NCBI RefSeq assembly: GCF_000425805.1
Contig: NZ_AUED01000022.1
Location: forward strand, 58,230 to 122,229
Direction: 5' to 3'
Length of the DNA: 64,000 nucleotides
DNA from: Pseudomonas vranovensis DSM 16006
GTDB lineage: Bacteria > Pseudomonadota > Gammaproteobacteria > Pseudomonadales > Pseudomonadaceae
The notes beneath the pieces were generated by a model. That model did no database searches. It had not been told where the DNA came from and saw nothing but the letters and a program-made list of their open reading frames with translations. Made by a program: the position numbers and the translations under genes. Below are positions 51,751 to 61,212 of the stretch, piece after piece. Within the stretch, counting starts at the first letter, position 1; every line of letters begins with the position of its first letter.

Positions 51751-53415
51751 ATGTCACGTGCCTATGACTTCGTCATTGTCGGTGCCGGCTCAGCCGGCTG
51801 TGTTCTAGCCAATAGACTCAGCGAGAATGGACGATACAGCGTTTGCCTGCTCGAGGCGGGGCCTGCGGATCGCTATCCGTGGATCCACATCCCGATAGGC
51901 TATGCCAAGACCATGTTCCACCCGGTGTACAACTGGGGCTTCTACACCGATCCTGATCCCGGCATGAACGACCGGCGCATCTACTGGCCGCGCGGCAAGG
52001 TGTTCGGCGGCTGCAGTTCAATCAACGGGCTCATTTTCATTCGTGGCCAGCGCGCCGACTACGATGCCTGGGCCAGCGCCGGCAATGTGGGTTGGGGCTG
52101 GGACGATGTATTGCCGTACTTCCGTCGTGCCGAGTGCAACGACCTTGGCCCGGGTCCCACACGCGGCACAGACGGGCCCTTGTCGGCATCCAGCATCAAG
52201 GCGCGCCATCCCCTCACCGAAGGCTTTATCGGCGCGGCCAAAGAACTCGGCGTGCCCCATGTCGAGGATTTCAACAGCGGTGACCAGGAGGGCGTCGGTT
52301 ACTACCAACTGACCACCCGCAAGGGTTTGCGCTGCAGCACCGCGGTGGCTTATCTGCACCCCGCCAAGCGGCGTGCAAACCTGACCATAGCGTCGCTTGC
52401 CCACGCCGAGAAGATACTCTTTGACGGCACCCGTGCAGTTGGCGTTCAGTACCGTCAGAACGGCCAGTCGCTGAGCGTCAAGGCTAGACGCGAAGTGATC
52501 CTCAGTGCCGGTGCGCTGCAATCACCGCAGCTCTTGCAACTCTCCGGTGTCGGTCCTTCGCAACTGTTGAAAAAATTCAATATCGCCGCAGTGCATGCGC
52601 TGCCGGGCGTGGGTGAAAACCTGCAGGACCATCTGCAGATTCGCTTGATCTACGAGTGCACAAGGCCGATCACCACCAACGATGACCTGCGTTCACCCTT
52701 GCGTAAACTGCGCATGGGCCTGCAGTGGTTATTGACCCGCAGCGGGCCACTGGCCATCGGTATCAACCAGGGCGGATTGTTCACACGGGTGCTGGAGCAA
52801 AGCGCCACCCCCGACATCCAGTACCACTTCGGTACGCTCAGTGCCGACTCTGCCGGCGGCAGTGTGCACCCCTTCTCCGGCTTCACCATGTCGGTTTGCC
52901 AATTGCGCCCCGAAAGCCGTGGCTATGTACGCATTACCTCCACCGATCCTATGCAACCCCCGTCGATGCAGCCCAATTACCTGTCGACCGAACTGGATCG
53001 CAAAACGGTAATCGCCGCCGTGCGCTACACCCGCAAGCTGGCCGAGACCGGGCCGCTCAAGCAGCTGATTTGCCGTGAGTTCCGCCCCGGCAGCGAAACC
53101 CAGAGCGATGAGCAGATTCTCGAGTTCTGCCGTCAGTACGGGGCGACCATCTTTCATCCCTCCGGGACCTGCAAGATGGGTAACGATCCGCTCGCAGTGG
53201 TGGATTCACGCCTGCGTGTTCATGGCGTGCAGGGGCTGCGAGTGGTCGACTGCTCGATCATGCCGACCCTGGTCTCGGGCAACACCAACGTGCCGGTGGT
53301 AATGATCGCCGAAAAGGCCTCGACAATGATTCTTGAAGATTGTCAGCGGCCCAGCGTTCGCACGCCGCATTGCGTCGCGCCAGCGATGCCGGAACTGAGC
53401 ACCTACGCATCCTGA
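51751..53415 (+). CDS. GMC-family flavoprotein dehydrogenase, candidate isethionate dehydrogenase IseJ
   Basis: 554 residues. The FAD-binding Rossmann motif is SRAYDFVIVGAGSAGCVLANRLSE. GMC signature 1 lies in YWPRGKVFGGCSSINGLIFIRGQRADYDAWAS, signature 2 in GALQSPQLLQLSGVGP, and the active-site His in FHPSGTCKMG. Choline-dehydrogenase-like enzymes of this type include the isethionate dehydrogenase IseJ, which makes sulfoacetaldehyde. Context (Xsc, IclR regulator, MFS transporter) favours that over choline or other alcohols. The ATG at 51751 follows AGAAGAGG. Confidence 0.8.
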   Translation: MSRAYDFVIVGAGSAGCVLANRLSENGRYSVCLLEAGPADRYPWIHIPIGYAKTMFHPVYNWGFYTDPDPGMNDRRIYWPRGKVFGGCSSINGLIFIRGQRADYDAWASAGNVGWGWDDVLPYFRRAECNDLGPGPTRGTDGPLSASSIKARHPLTEGFIGAAKELGVPHVEDFNSGDQEGVGYYQLTTRKGLRCSTAVAYLHPAKRRANLTIASLAHAEKILFDGTRAVGVQYRQNGQSLSVKARREVILSAGALQSPQLLQLSGVGPSQLLKKFNIAAVHALPGVGENLQDHLQIRLIYECTRPITTNDDLRSPLRKLRMGLQWLLTRSGPLAIGINQGGLFTRVLEQSATPDIQYHFGTLSADSAGGSVHPFSGFTMSVCQLRPESRGYVRITSTDPMQPPSMQPNYLSTELDRKTVIAAVRYTRKLAETGPLKQLICREFRPGSETQSDEQILEFCRQYGATIFHPSGTCKMGNDPLAVVDSRLRVHGVQGLRVVDCSIMPTLVSGNTNVPVVMIAEKASTMILEDCQRPSVRTPHCVAPAMPELSTYAS

Positions 53416-53482
53416 TGGAACATTCAAGGCAGCGCGCAAATGCGCTCACCTTCCTTATAAATACAACAATAGGAACAATGAC

Positions 53483-54802
53483 ATGTCCACGGCCAGCCCT
53501 GTGCGCAAGGTGGTTATTGCCAGTGTTATAGGCGCTACCATCGAATGGTACGACTTCTTCCTTTACGGCGTCGTCGCCGGCGTTGTGTTCAACCAGTTGT
53601 ACTTTCCAAGCGATGACCCCCTGGTATCGACCATGTTGGCCTACGGCACCTTCGCTGTCGGCTTTCTCAGCCGCCCGATCGGCGGAGTGATTTTCGGTCA
53701 CTTCGGCGACAAGATCGGGCGAAAAAGCATGCTGATCATGACCATGATGATCATGGGCGTGGCCACCTTCCTCATTGGTCTGGTACCCAGTTACAACACT
53801 ATCGGCATCTGGGCGCCGATCCTGCTGCTACTGCTGCGCGTCGTACAGGGCATCGGCCTGGGAGGCGAATGGGGAGGCGCGGTGCTGATGGCCTTCGAGT
53901 ACGCGCCAAAACACAAGCGCGGCTTCTACGCCAGCTTGCCACAGATTGGCCTGGCCATCGGTTTGTGCCTGGCCTCCGGGGTGGTAGGGCTGCTGTCCTA
54001 TGTCCTGAGCGACACTCAGTTTCTCGATTGGGGCTGGCGTATCGCATTTCTGCTCAGCGCCTTGCTGGTGTTCGTCGGCACCTGGATCCGTCTGAATGTG
54101 ATGGAAAGCCCCGAATTCGCCAAAGTCAAAACAGCCAATGCCGAAGCCGCCATCCCGTTCGTGGACATGATGAAGCGTTACCCGAAAAACGTCCTGGCCG
54201 GTATGGGCGCACGTTACATCGATGGCGTATTTTTCAATGTTTTCGGGGTTTTTTCACTCAGCTACCTGACCCAGACGCTCAACCTGCCACGCTCCCAGGC
54301 ATTGATCGGGGTAATGGTGGCGGCGGTGGTGATGTGCTTCACCATCCCGATGTTCGGCGCCTTGTCCGATCGTATCGGCCGGACTCGCGTGTACTTCTGG
54401 GGATCACTGATTACCGCTCTGTCTGCCTTTCCAGCCTTCTGGATGATGTTGGTCAGCAATGGCGACATGTTCATGGTGTGGATTGCGATCGTAGTGCCCT
54501 TCGGCATTCTCTATGCGGCGGTCTACGGCCCTGAGGCGGCAATGTTCTGTGAGCTGTTCGACGCCAAAGTGCGCTATACCGGCATCTCGTTCGTCTATCA
54601 ATTCTCCGGCATCTTCGCCAGCGGCCTGACCCCGATGATCGCCACCGCATTGATGCGCAGCAGCGCTGGGCAGCCATGGACGACCTGTTTGTATGTGCTG
54701 ATCGCCGGCGCGGTCAGTGCTTACTGCGCCTGGTGGATCGGCGCGCGCAAAGGTGAACAGATGAAGGGCGAATTCAGTCCGGCGCCGACCCCCACCTCCT
54801 GA
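53483..54802 (+). CDS. MFS transporter (MHS family), candidate isethionate importer IseU
   Basis: 439 residues with 12 membrane helices of the metabolite:proton symporter (MHS) type. Segments are VVIASVIGATIEWYDFFLYGVVAGVVFNQLYFP, MFS motif GGVIFGHFGDKIGRKSMLIMTMMIMGVATFLIGL, and VVQGIGLGGEWGGAVLMAFE. It lies 67 bases after the GMC gene in the same direction, so it probably imports that enzyme's substrate. Citrate, proline-betaine or dicarboxylate transport cannot be excluded by sequence alone. Confidence 0.85.
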   Translation: MSTASPVRKVVIASVIGATIEWYDFFLYGVVAGVVFNQLYFPSDDPLVSTMLAYGTFAVGFLSRPIGGVIFGHFGDKIGRKSMLIMTMMIMGVATFLIGLVPSYNTIGIWAPILLLLLRVVQGIGLGGEWGGAVLMAFEYAPKHKRGFYASLPQIGLAIGLCLASGVVGLLSYVLSDTQFLDWGWRIAFLLSALLVFVGTWIRLNVMESPEFAKVKTANAEAAIPFVDMMKRYPKNVLAGMGARYIDGVFFNVFGVFSLSYLTQTLNLPRSQALIGVMVAAVVMCFTIPMFGALSDRIGRTRVYFWGSLITALSAFPAFWMMLVSNGDMFMVWIAIVVPFGILYAAVYGPEAAMFCELFDAKVRYTGISFVYQFSGIFASGLTPMIATALMRSSAGQPWTTCLYVLIAGAVSAYCAWWIGARKGEQMKGEFSPAPTPTS

Positions 54803-54889
54803 ATACACGCTGAGCCGCTACACTCGGCGCATCGCCCGACCCATTGCGGGAAGGGCTTTACACTGACTTATCTGCCGCAGGAGTCATCC

Positions 54890-56023
54890 ATGTCAAAGCT
54901 TTATCCCAGCATCGACCCCGAGGGGCTGGTCGAGTACTCGGTGGTCTACACCGACCGCTCGCTCAACCACATGTCGCAGATGTTCCAAGGGGTGATGAAC
55001 AACATTTCCACTACCTTGAAGCAGGTGTACAACGCCCAGGCTGTTGCCGTGGTTCCCGGCAGCGGCACCTTCGGCATGGAAGCAGTGGCGCGGCAGTTTG
55101 CCAGCGGCCAGCAATGCCTGGTGATACGCAACGGCTGGTTCAGTTATCGCTGGAGCCAAATTCTTGAGATGGGAAACATCCCGGCGGCTACCACGGTGCT
55201 CAAGGCCCGACCGGTCGAATCCGGCCGCCAGGCCGCCTTCGCCCCGCCACCGCTCGAGGAAGTACTGGCAGCCATCGAGGCGCAGAAACCGCAGATTGTC
55301 TTCGCGCCTCACGTCGAGACGTCCTCGGGGATCATCCTGCCCGATGACTACTTGCGCGCCGTCGGTGACGCAGTCCATGCCGTGGGGGGATTGTTCGTGG
55401 TGGACTGCATCGCCTCGGGCGCGCTCTGGCTCGATATGCACAAGTGCGCGATCGACCTGCTGATCAGTGCGCCGCAAAAAGGCTGGAGTGCATCACCTTG
55501 CTGCGCCTTGGTGATGTTCAGCCCCCTGGCCCTCGAACGCATCGAGCATACCCAGAGCAGCAGCTTTGCCTGCGACCTGAAAAAATGGCTGCAGATCATG
55601 CAGGCCTACGAACAGGGCGGGCATGCCTACCACGCAACCATGCCCAGCGATGCCCTGGCGCATTTCAACGAAGTGATGAAAGAAACCCAAGCCTACGGCT
55701 TCGACAAGGTCCGCGACGAACAGCAGGCACTGGGTGACCGAGTTCGCGCCTTGTTGACCAGCAAGGGTATCAAGAGTGTCGCTGCAGACGGCTTCCAGGC
55801 CCCCGGCGTGGTGGTCAGCTATACCGACGATGCCGAGATAAAAAGCGGCAAGAAGTTTGCCTCGCACAACCTGCAGGTTGCTGCCGGCGTGCCGCTGCAA
55901 TGCGACGAACCTGTCGACTTCCAGACCTTTCGCATTGGGTTGTTCGGGCTCGAAAAGCTGCACAACATCGAGCGCACGGTCAGCACGCTTGAACAGGCGT
56001 TGAACGAGATCATCGACAACTGA
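54890..56023 (+). CDS. Class V PLP-dependent aminotransferase of unknown substrate
   Basis: 377 residues, fold type I, alanine-glyoxylate/serine-pyruvate group. Segments are AVVPGSGTFGMEAVARQF, PHVETSSGIILPDDYLRAVGDAVHAVGGLFVVDCIASGALWLDMHKCAIDLLISAPQKGWS, with the PLP lysine in PQKGW. GCAGGAG lies before the ATG at 54890. It is the third gene of the GMC-MFS unit, 87 bases after the transporter. It may interconvert an amino and a keto/aldehyde compound of the pathway, such as a sulfonate amine, or recycle alanine; not determinable here. Confidence 0.8.
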   Translation: MSKLYPSIDPEGLVEYSVVYTDRSLNHMSQMFQGVMNNISTTLKQVYNAQAVAVVPGSGTFGMEAVARQFASGQQCLVIRNGWFSYRWSQILEMGNIPAATTVLKARPVESGRQAAFAPPPLEEVLAAIEAQKPQIVFAPHVETSSGIILPDDYLRAVGDAVHAVGGLFVVDCIASGALWLDMHKCAIDLLISAPQKGWSASPCCALVMFSPLALERIEHTQSSSFACDLKKWLQIMQAYEQGGHAYHATMPSDALAHFNEVMKETQAYGFDKVRDEQQALGDRVRALLTSKGIKSVAADGFQAPGVVVSYTDDAEIKSGKKFASHNLQVAAGVPLQCDEPVDFQTFRIGLFGLEKLHNIERTVSTLEQALNEIIDN

Positions 56024-56114
56024 CCCCTCACGTTCGCTGAGGCTCGCAGAAGCTAGCAACTTCTGACGAGCCCAGGCTTTGCTACCCCTTCAAGCAGGCG
56101 TCGGCTATTGGCTT

Positions 56115-56363
56115 TCAGGCACTGGCCTGATCACTCGACGGCTGCATCAAGTTGGCCATCCTGCGACCAAACAGCTGGGCCAACGCCTCGGGATCTCCAG
56201 CGGCTTCGTCCAGTGCCTCGACCACCGCCTGCAGGGTTGGCCGGGTCCGGGCCAGCAATTCGTCGATGTAATACGCCGGGGTGACCTGGGTGTGCACCTG
56301 ATAACGGCGAAACAGTTCAAGAAGTTGCGGATCCAGGGTGATCGTCAGGGTATCGGCGGACAT
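56115..56363 (-). CDS. Small hypothetical protein upstream of cobS-like gene
   Basis: 82 residues: MSADTLTITLDPQLLELFRRYQVHTQV..., TPAYYIDELLARTRPTLQAVVEALDEAAGDPEALAQLFGRRMANL. The short strand LTITLD followed by helices could be ribbon-helix-helix-like, but it is not recognised. The ATG at 56361-56363 follows GAGAGGTCT. It is divergent from the CobS/CobT pair with about 217 bases between starts. Confidence 0.65.
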   Translation of the reverse strand: MSADTLTITLDPQLLELFRRYQVHTQVTPAYYIDELLARTRPTLQAVVEALDEAAGDPEALAQLFGRRMANLMQPSSDQASA

Positions 56364-56580
56364 CAGGTAGACCTCTCGAAGTTGTTTGGCGGCAACCGCC
56401 AGGCGATTGACTAACGGGACCATCCTTGGCCGCCTTGTTCCTGGACCATAGGGCCAGCCTTCACCTGAACATGGTGCCAGCCACGCCTGGCCGCATTGAG
56501 TTGCGCTAACTGGCCCCTCCCCCGCCCCAGAGCCCCTCCTAGAATCAAGACTTCCTTTCCGGCCCTCAAAGGCGATATTC

Positions 56581-57561
56581 ATGACCGACCTGAACTTCGA
56601 ACCTGCCAGCCGCCTGGTCCCTGTCCGGGAGTTGTTCGGTATCGACTCCAACATGCGCGTACCGACGTTCCTCACGCCGAACGAACATGTGCCGGAGATC
56701 GACACGGCCTATCGTTTCAATCCGGAGGTCACCCTGGCGATTCTCGCGGGTTTTACCCGTAATCGCCGGGTAATGCTTCAAGGCCTGCACGGCAGCGGCA
56801 AGTCGACGCATATCGAACAGGTCGCGGCAAGGCTCAACTGGCCGTGCACGCGAGTCAACCTGGACGGACACATCAGCCGCCTGGACCTGATCGGCAAAGA
56901 CGGCATCGTTCTTCGCGACGGCAAGCAAGTCACCGAGTTCCAGGAAGGCATTTTGCCCTGGGCACTGCGCCGGCCCATGGCGCTGATCTTCGACGAATAC
57001 GACGCTGGCCGCCCGGATGTCATGTTTGTCATTCAGCGCATTCTCGAACGCGACGGAAAGCTCAATCTGCTCGACCAGAATCTGGTGATCCATCCGCACC
57101 CCTCGTTCCGCTTGTTCGCCACCGCCAACACCGTTGGCCTGGGCAACTTGAATGGGCTTTACAACGGCACTCAGGTCCTCAATCAGGCGCAGCTGGATCG
57201 CTGGAACATCGTCGCCACCCTGAACTACCTGCCGCAGGCCGAAGAAGTGGCCATTGTCGCTGCGCGGGTGCCGCATTTGCTCGCCCGCCATGGCGAAGGT
57301 TTGCTGACGCAAATGGTGGCAGTCGCCGACCTGACCCGCCAAGGCTTCGCCAGCGGCGACCTGTCGACCCTGATGTCGCCGCGCTGCGTTATTTCCTGGG
57401 CTGAGAACATGGAAATTTTCAGCGACCCTGCGCTGGCCTTCCGCCTGTCGTTCCTCAACAAATGCGATGAAGTAGAGCGGCCACTCGTTGCCGAATACTA
57501 CCAACGCTGCTTCGACCATGAGTTGGCCGAATCGGCGTTCCCCTTGCTGGCACTGGCCTGA
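56581..57561 (+). CDS. cobS: CobS-like AAA+ (MoxR) ATPase
   Basis: 326 residues. It shows Walker A GLHGSGKST (about residue 68), Walker B LIFDEYDA, sensor FRLFATANTVG, and the N-terminal CobS segment VPVRELFGIDSNMRVPTF. In aerobic B12 synthesis CobS works with CobT and CobN to insert cobalt. No cobN is in the window, and pseudomonads commonly use other chelatase ATPases, so a different metal-insertion target is possible. It is followed after 16 bases by cobT-like. Confidence 0.85.
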   Translation: MTDLNFEPASRLVPVRELFGIDSNMRVPTFLTPNEHVPEIDTAYRFNPEVTLAILAGFTRNRRVMLQGLHGSGKSTHIEQVAARLNWPCTRVNLDGHISRLDLIGKDGIVLRDGKQVTEFQEGILPWALRRPMALIFDEYDAGRPDVMFVIQRILERDGKLNLLDQNLVIHPHPSFRLFATANTVGLGNLNGLYNGTQVLNQAQLDRWNIVATLNYLPQAEEVAIVAARVPHLLARHGEGLLTQMVAVADLTRQGFASGDLSTLMSPRCVISWAENMEIFSDPALAFRLSFLNKCDEVERPLVAEYYQRCFDHELAESAFPLLALA

Positions 57562-57577
57562 CCACAGGAAGACCACC

Positions 57578-59305
57578 ATGACCTCACCGCTACGCCGCGA
57601 GAAACGTCAACAACAACTCGAGGAACTTTGCGCGGCGACGCTGCGGGCACTGTCCGGTGAGCGGCGCGTGCGCTATCGCGGCGGCCGGCTGGAAGTACAG
57701 GAACAGCACTTTCCAGTCCACGCCCCGCACTTGCGCCCCAACCCGGAACACGATGAAAGCCTCGCCTGGCGCGGCGTGGCAGATAGCCTGGCGCTGCGCC
57801 TGAAACACAGTGATCAGGCGCTGGTGCGCCAGGTTCTTCCAGCGCAGCCCATCGCCCGCCTGGTGTTTGAGTTACTTGAGCAACTGCGCGTCGAGTCGTT
57901 GGTAGCCGACTGTCATCCCGGTGCACGGCGAAATATGCTGCGGCGCTTCGAGCAGTGGAGCCAGCAGTTTCTCGATGCCGGACACACCGAAGGACACATT
58001 GGACTGCTGCTGTTCACCCTGGCGCAAATGAGCTGGATTCTGCTGTGTGGCGGCCGCGCCGGTGAACAAACGGAGATGCTCATTGAAGCGCCTCGCTTGA
58101 GCCTGCTCGGCCACTTCGGCGCAGCCTTCGGTCTGATGCGCCGCTGTCGTCATGATCAACCGGCGTTCACTGAGCATGCCTTGCTGATTGCCGCCAAGGC
58201 ACAGGAGCTGATCGAGCAACTGGACGCCGAACTGCTCGGCGACGACGAGAGCAACGTTTCTGGGGTCGGCGAAAAGGCCCACCTGGCCTTCGCGCTGTTA
58301 TTGGATGTGGATCAGGATGGCGAGGGAGAGATCAGCAGCAGCGGCGAAACCCACGGCAATCCACGCGGCAGCAACGACACCTTTTCCTATCAGGTATTCA
58401 GCCGCGAGCATGATTGCGAGCGCGAGGCCAGCAGCCTGGTGCGCATCGAACTGTTGCGCGAGTTGCGCCAGCGCCTGGACCGACGCCTGGCGGCCCAGGG
58501 CCTCAATCTGCCACGCCTGGCCAAGCGCCTGGGCGCCCTGCTGGCTGCGCCACGTCGCGATGGCTGGGCGTTTGCCCAGACCGAAGGGCAGATCGATGCC
58601 GGCCGACTCAGTCGCCTGATCATCAGCCCTGAACAACGCGAGATTTTTCGCCACGAGCTGGAGCGCCCGCACAGTGATTGCCTGGTCACCCTGTTGATCG
58701 ATAATTCCGGTTCCATGCGCAACCATATCGAAAGCATCGCCTTGCTGGCTGACGCCTTTTGTCGAGCATTGGAACTGGCGGGTGCTCGCAGTGAAATCCT
58801 TGGCTTCACCACTGGCCAATGGAACGGCGGGCGTCCTTTGAAGCGCTGGCGCGCCCTGGGCCAGCCAGCCAATCCGGGCAGGCTCAACGAGCTTAGTCAT
58901 GTGGTCTACAAGAATGCCGAAACGTCATGGCGTCGCGCCCGGCCGAGCATTGCCGCGCTGCTCAAGTCTGATCTTTTTCGCGAGGGCATCGATGGTGAAG
59001 CGCTACTCTGGGCACGTCAGCGGTTGCTGCAGCGCGACGCTCGGCGACGCATCCTGATCGTCATGTCCGACGGCTGCCCGATGGACAGCGCCACCCACCA
59101 AACCAATCAGCAAGACATCCTCGACCTGCACCTCAAACAAGTGACGCGACAAATCGAACAAGAAGGAACTATTGAGTTGCACGCCCTTGGCGTGGGCCTG
59201 GACCTGAGCGCTTACTATCGCCGCAGCCTTGAGCTGGATTTGTCGCGTAGCCTGGACAACGCGGTATTCGATGAGGTCCTGCGTCTGCTCAACGGCCGCC
59301 CGTAA
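57578..59305 (+). CDS. cobT: CobT-like protein with VWA domain
   Basis: 575 residues. An N-terminal helical region (RREKRQQQLEELCAATLRALSGERRVRYRGG) precedes an acidic middle part with LLDVDQDGEGEISSSGE. The C-terminal von Willebrand A domain carries the MIDAS motif DNSGSM (LLIDNSGSMRNHIESIALLADAFCRALELAGA) and ILIVMSDGCPMDSAT. It partners the AAA+ ATPase upstream. The ATG at 57578 follows AGGAAG; an upstream frame extension overlaps cobS and is rejected. Confidence 0.82.
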   Translation: MTSPLRREKRQQQLEELCAATLRALSGERRVRYRGGRLEVQEQHFPVHAPHLRPNPEHDESLAWRGVADSLALRLKHSDQALVRQVLPAQPIARLVFELLEQLRVESLVADCHPGARRNMLRRFEQWSQQFLDAGHTEGHIGLLLFTLAQMSWILLCGGRAGEQTEMLIEAPRLSLLGHFGAAFGLMRRCRHDQPAFTEHALLIAAKAQELIEQLDAELLGDDESNVSGVGEKAHLAFALLLDVDQDGEGEISSSGETHGNPRGSNDTFSYQVFSREHDCEREASSLVRIELLRELRQRLDRRLAAQGLNLPRLAKRLGALLAAPRRDGWAFAQTEGQIDAGRLSRLIISPEQREIFRHELERPHSDCLVTLLIDNSGSMRNHIESIALLADAFCRALELAGARSEILGFTTGQWNGGRPLKRWRALGQPANPGRLNELSHVVYKNAETSWRRARPSIAALLKSDLFREGIDGEALLWARQRLLQRDARRRILIVMSDGCPMDSATHQTNQQDILDLHLKQVTRQIEQEGTIELHALGVGLDLSAYYRRSLELDLSRSLDNAVFDEVLRLLNGRP

Positions 59306-59371
59306 CGTCCCATAACGAAACAGCGCACCACTGCTCTCGTGGGTTCGGTCAAACCGTTCAATGACTGTACG

Positions 59372-59383
59372 GTTCGGCCGAAC
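59372..59383. other. Short perfect palindrome between convergent cobT and permease genes
   Basis: GTTCGGCCGAAC, 12 bases, in the 100-base gap between two converging genes. No T-tract follows. Role unknown. Confidence 0.35.
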
Positions 59384-59405
59384 ACACTCGAGCGGAATGT
59401 AACGT

Positions 59406-60836
59406 CTAGCTGCTCACCGGAACAACTGTCGGCAGGCCTTTGAGCCGCCGCCAGATGCTGCGACTGAGGAATGCCAACAACAGAATCGCCAAACTGACCA
59501 CGCCCAGTGCCAGCGGCATGCGTTGCTCGGGTATGAACGCCATGCCGGTGACGATACCGAGCATGCCAATGATGGCAACGTAGGTCAGGTAGGGATAACA
59601 CCACATCCGCACTTTGAGTTTCTCCGGCGCCTCACGCTCCAGCTTGGCCCGCAAGCGCAGCTGGGAGAGGGCGATCAGCACGTAGACGAAGATCGCCACG
59701 GTGCCGTAGGAGTTGACCAGAAAGGCGAAGATGGTGTCCGGCGATACGTACGACATGACCACCGATAAATAGCCGAACAGCGTACCGAACAAGATCGCCC
59801 GACGCGGTACGCCCTTCGAAGACAGCTTGGCCAAGCCCCGCGGTGCATCACCTCGTTTAGTCAACGCGAAGAGCATGCGCGAAGACGCGTAGATGCCCGA
59901 ATTGAGGCAAGACAGCACTGCCGTCAGCACGATGGCGTTCATAACGTGTGCGGTCCAACCGAAGCCCATGGCTGCAAGCGCACTGGAGTACGGCGTGAGC
60001 ATTGCAGGTGAGTTCCAGGGAACCAGCGTGACCACCAGCAGGATCGACCCGACGTAGAAGAACAGCACGCGGGTGATCACCGAATTGGTCGCCCGCGCGA
60101 CCGAGCGAACCGGATCGGAGGACTCTGCGGCAGCCACGGTGACGATCTCGGCCCCGAAATAAAATCCGGTCGCGGCCACTGCACCCGTCAGCACCGGCCC
60201 GATACCGTTGGGCATGAAGCCGCCGTTGCTTAACATCGAACTCAACCCGTGGTGGGTTTCGGTCGGCCACATACCGAGCAGATACAACCCACCCAGCAGT
60301 AGAAAGACCAGGATTGCTGCAACCTTGATCGAGGAAAACCAGAACTCGAATTCACCGAAGGACGCGACCGAGCACAAGTTAGTGAATGTCAGAATTATCA
60401 TCAGCACTAAGCTGATGGCCCAGGCCGGAACATCCGGCAACCAAAACTGAATGAGTGAAGCGCCTGCCACCGCTTCGACGGCGACGACAATCACCCAGAA
60501 ATACCAATACATCCAACCGGTGAGAAAACCGGCCAATTGGCTTGTCTGTGGACTGTCGGCCCAGGCCATGCGTGCATATTCGTAAAAGGACCCAACCGCC
60601 GGTAAAGCACAGGCCATTTCGCCGAGCATGCGCATGATCAGGATGACCAGTACGCCGGTGACCATGAATGAAATCAGAGCTGCAGGCCCTGCCGACTGGA
60701 TGACCACACCGCTGCCGACAAACAGACCGGCACCAATGACACCACCCAACGCGATCATGGCCATGTGACGTTGCTTGAGCCCGGATTGCAGGCCGCCGTT
60801 GGAACTTTCTGATTGGGTTTGTTGAGGTACGGACAT
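59406..60836 (-). CDS. APC-family amino-acid permease (GabP/ProY-like)
   Basis: 476 residues with 12 membrane helices. The amino-acid transporter signature spans LKQRHMAMIALGGVIGAGLFVGSGVVIQSAGPAALISFMVTGVLVILIMRMLGEM, with FGEFEFWFSSIKVAAILVFLLLGG later. It is a proton-coupled importer of an amino acid or amine. Location next to hutC suggests a histidine-linked or general role, though GABA or proline are possible. The ATG at 60834-60836 follows GGGTGAG; a GTG three codons earlier is the alternative. Confidence 0.88.
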   Translation of the reverse strand: MSVPQQTQSESSNGGLQSGLKQRHMAMIALGGVIGAGLFVGSGVVIQSAGPAALISFMVTGVLVILIMRMLGEMACALPAVGSFYEYARMAWADSPQTSQLAGFLTGWMYWYFWVIVVAVEAVAGASLIQFWLPDVPAWAISLVLMIILTFTNLCSVASFGEFEFWFSSIKVAAILVFLLLGGLYLLGMWPTETHHGLSSMLSNGGFMPNGIGPVLTGAVAATGFYFGAEIVTVAAAESSDPVRSVARATNSVITRVLFFYVGSILLVVTLVPWNSPAMLTPYSSALAAMGFGWTAHVMNAIVLTAVLSCLNSGIYASSRMLFALTKRGDAPRGLAKLSSKGVPRRAILFGTLFGYLSVVMSYVSPDTIFAFLVNSYGTVAIFVYVLIALSQLRLRAKLEREAPEKLKVRMWCYPYLTYVAIIGMLGIVTGMAFIPEQRMPLALGVVSLAILLLAFLSRSIWRRLKGLPTVVPVSS

Positions 60837-61212
60837 GCTGCTCACCCCATCGTTATTATTTTAGGTTGAAAGGCATTTTTTGAAGCAGTCGGTCCTCGAC
60901 CCCCTCAGGTTGTGGGGGTCGAATTTGGCTGCTCACGCAGTGTCTTCCGGGTGTGCATAACTTTTTAGGGCCAATTACGACGCGCGGCTGGAGCCACGGC
61001 GATGCATTCAGAACCAGGCGGAAAATTCGTTGAAACCCTGACAACTCGTTAAGTTAAGAAAGTTTTGACGTCAGCTAGAGGAAGTTCATGGATCGAAAAT
61101 GCGGGTTTACCTGCAGTGCGTCCCCCTCCTGCACGCATAGGCGTATTGGCGACAGCAGAGTAAACTCCGCTCCACGTTTGTCGGAGCAATTTTTTCTACA
61201 TCAGGAAACAAC
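60837..61212. other. Divergent intergenic region, permease / hutC
   Basis: No gene in about 375 bases. A hairpin GACCCCC / GGGGGTC with a 9-base loop lies at 60898-60920. The promoters of the permease and of hutC should both be here; none stands out clearly. Confidence 0.5.

Noticed and set aside
51751..53415. Choline dehydrogenase BetA
   Set aside because: GMC motifs fit, but no betB, betI or choline transporter is nearby, while xsc, IclR and MFS genes point to isethionate.
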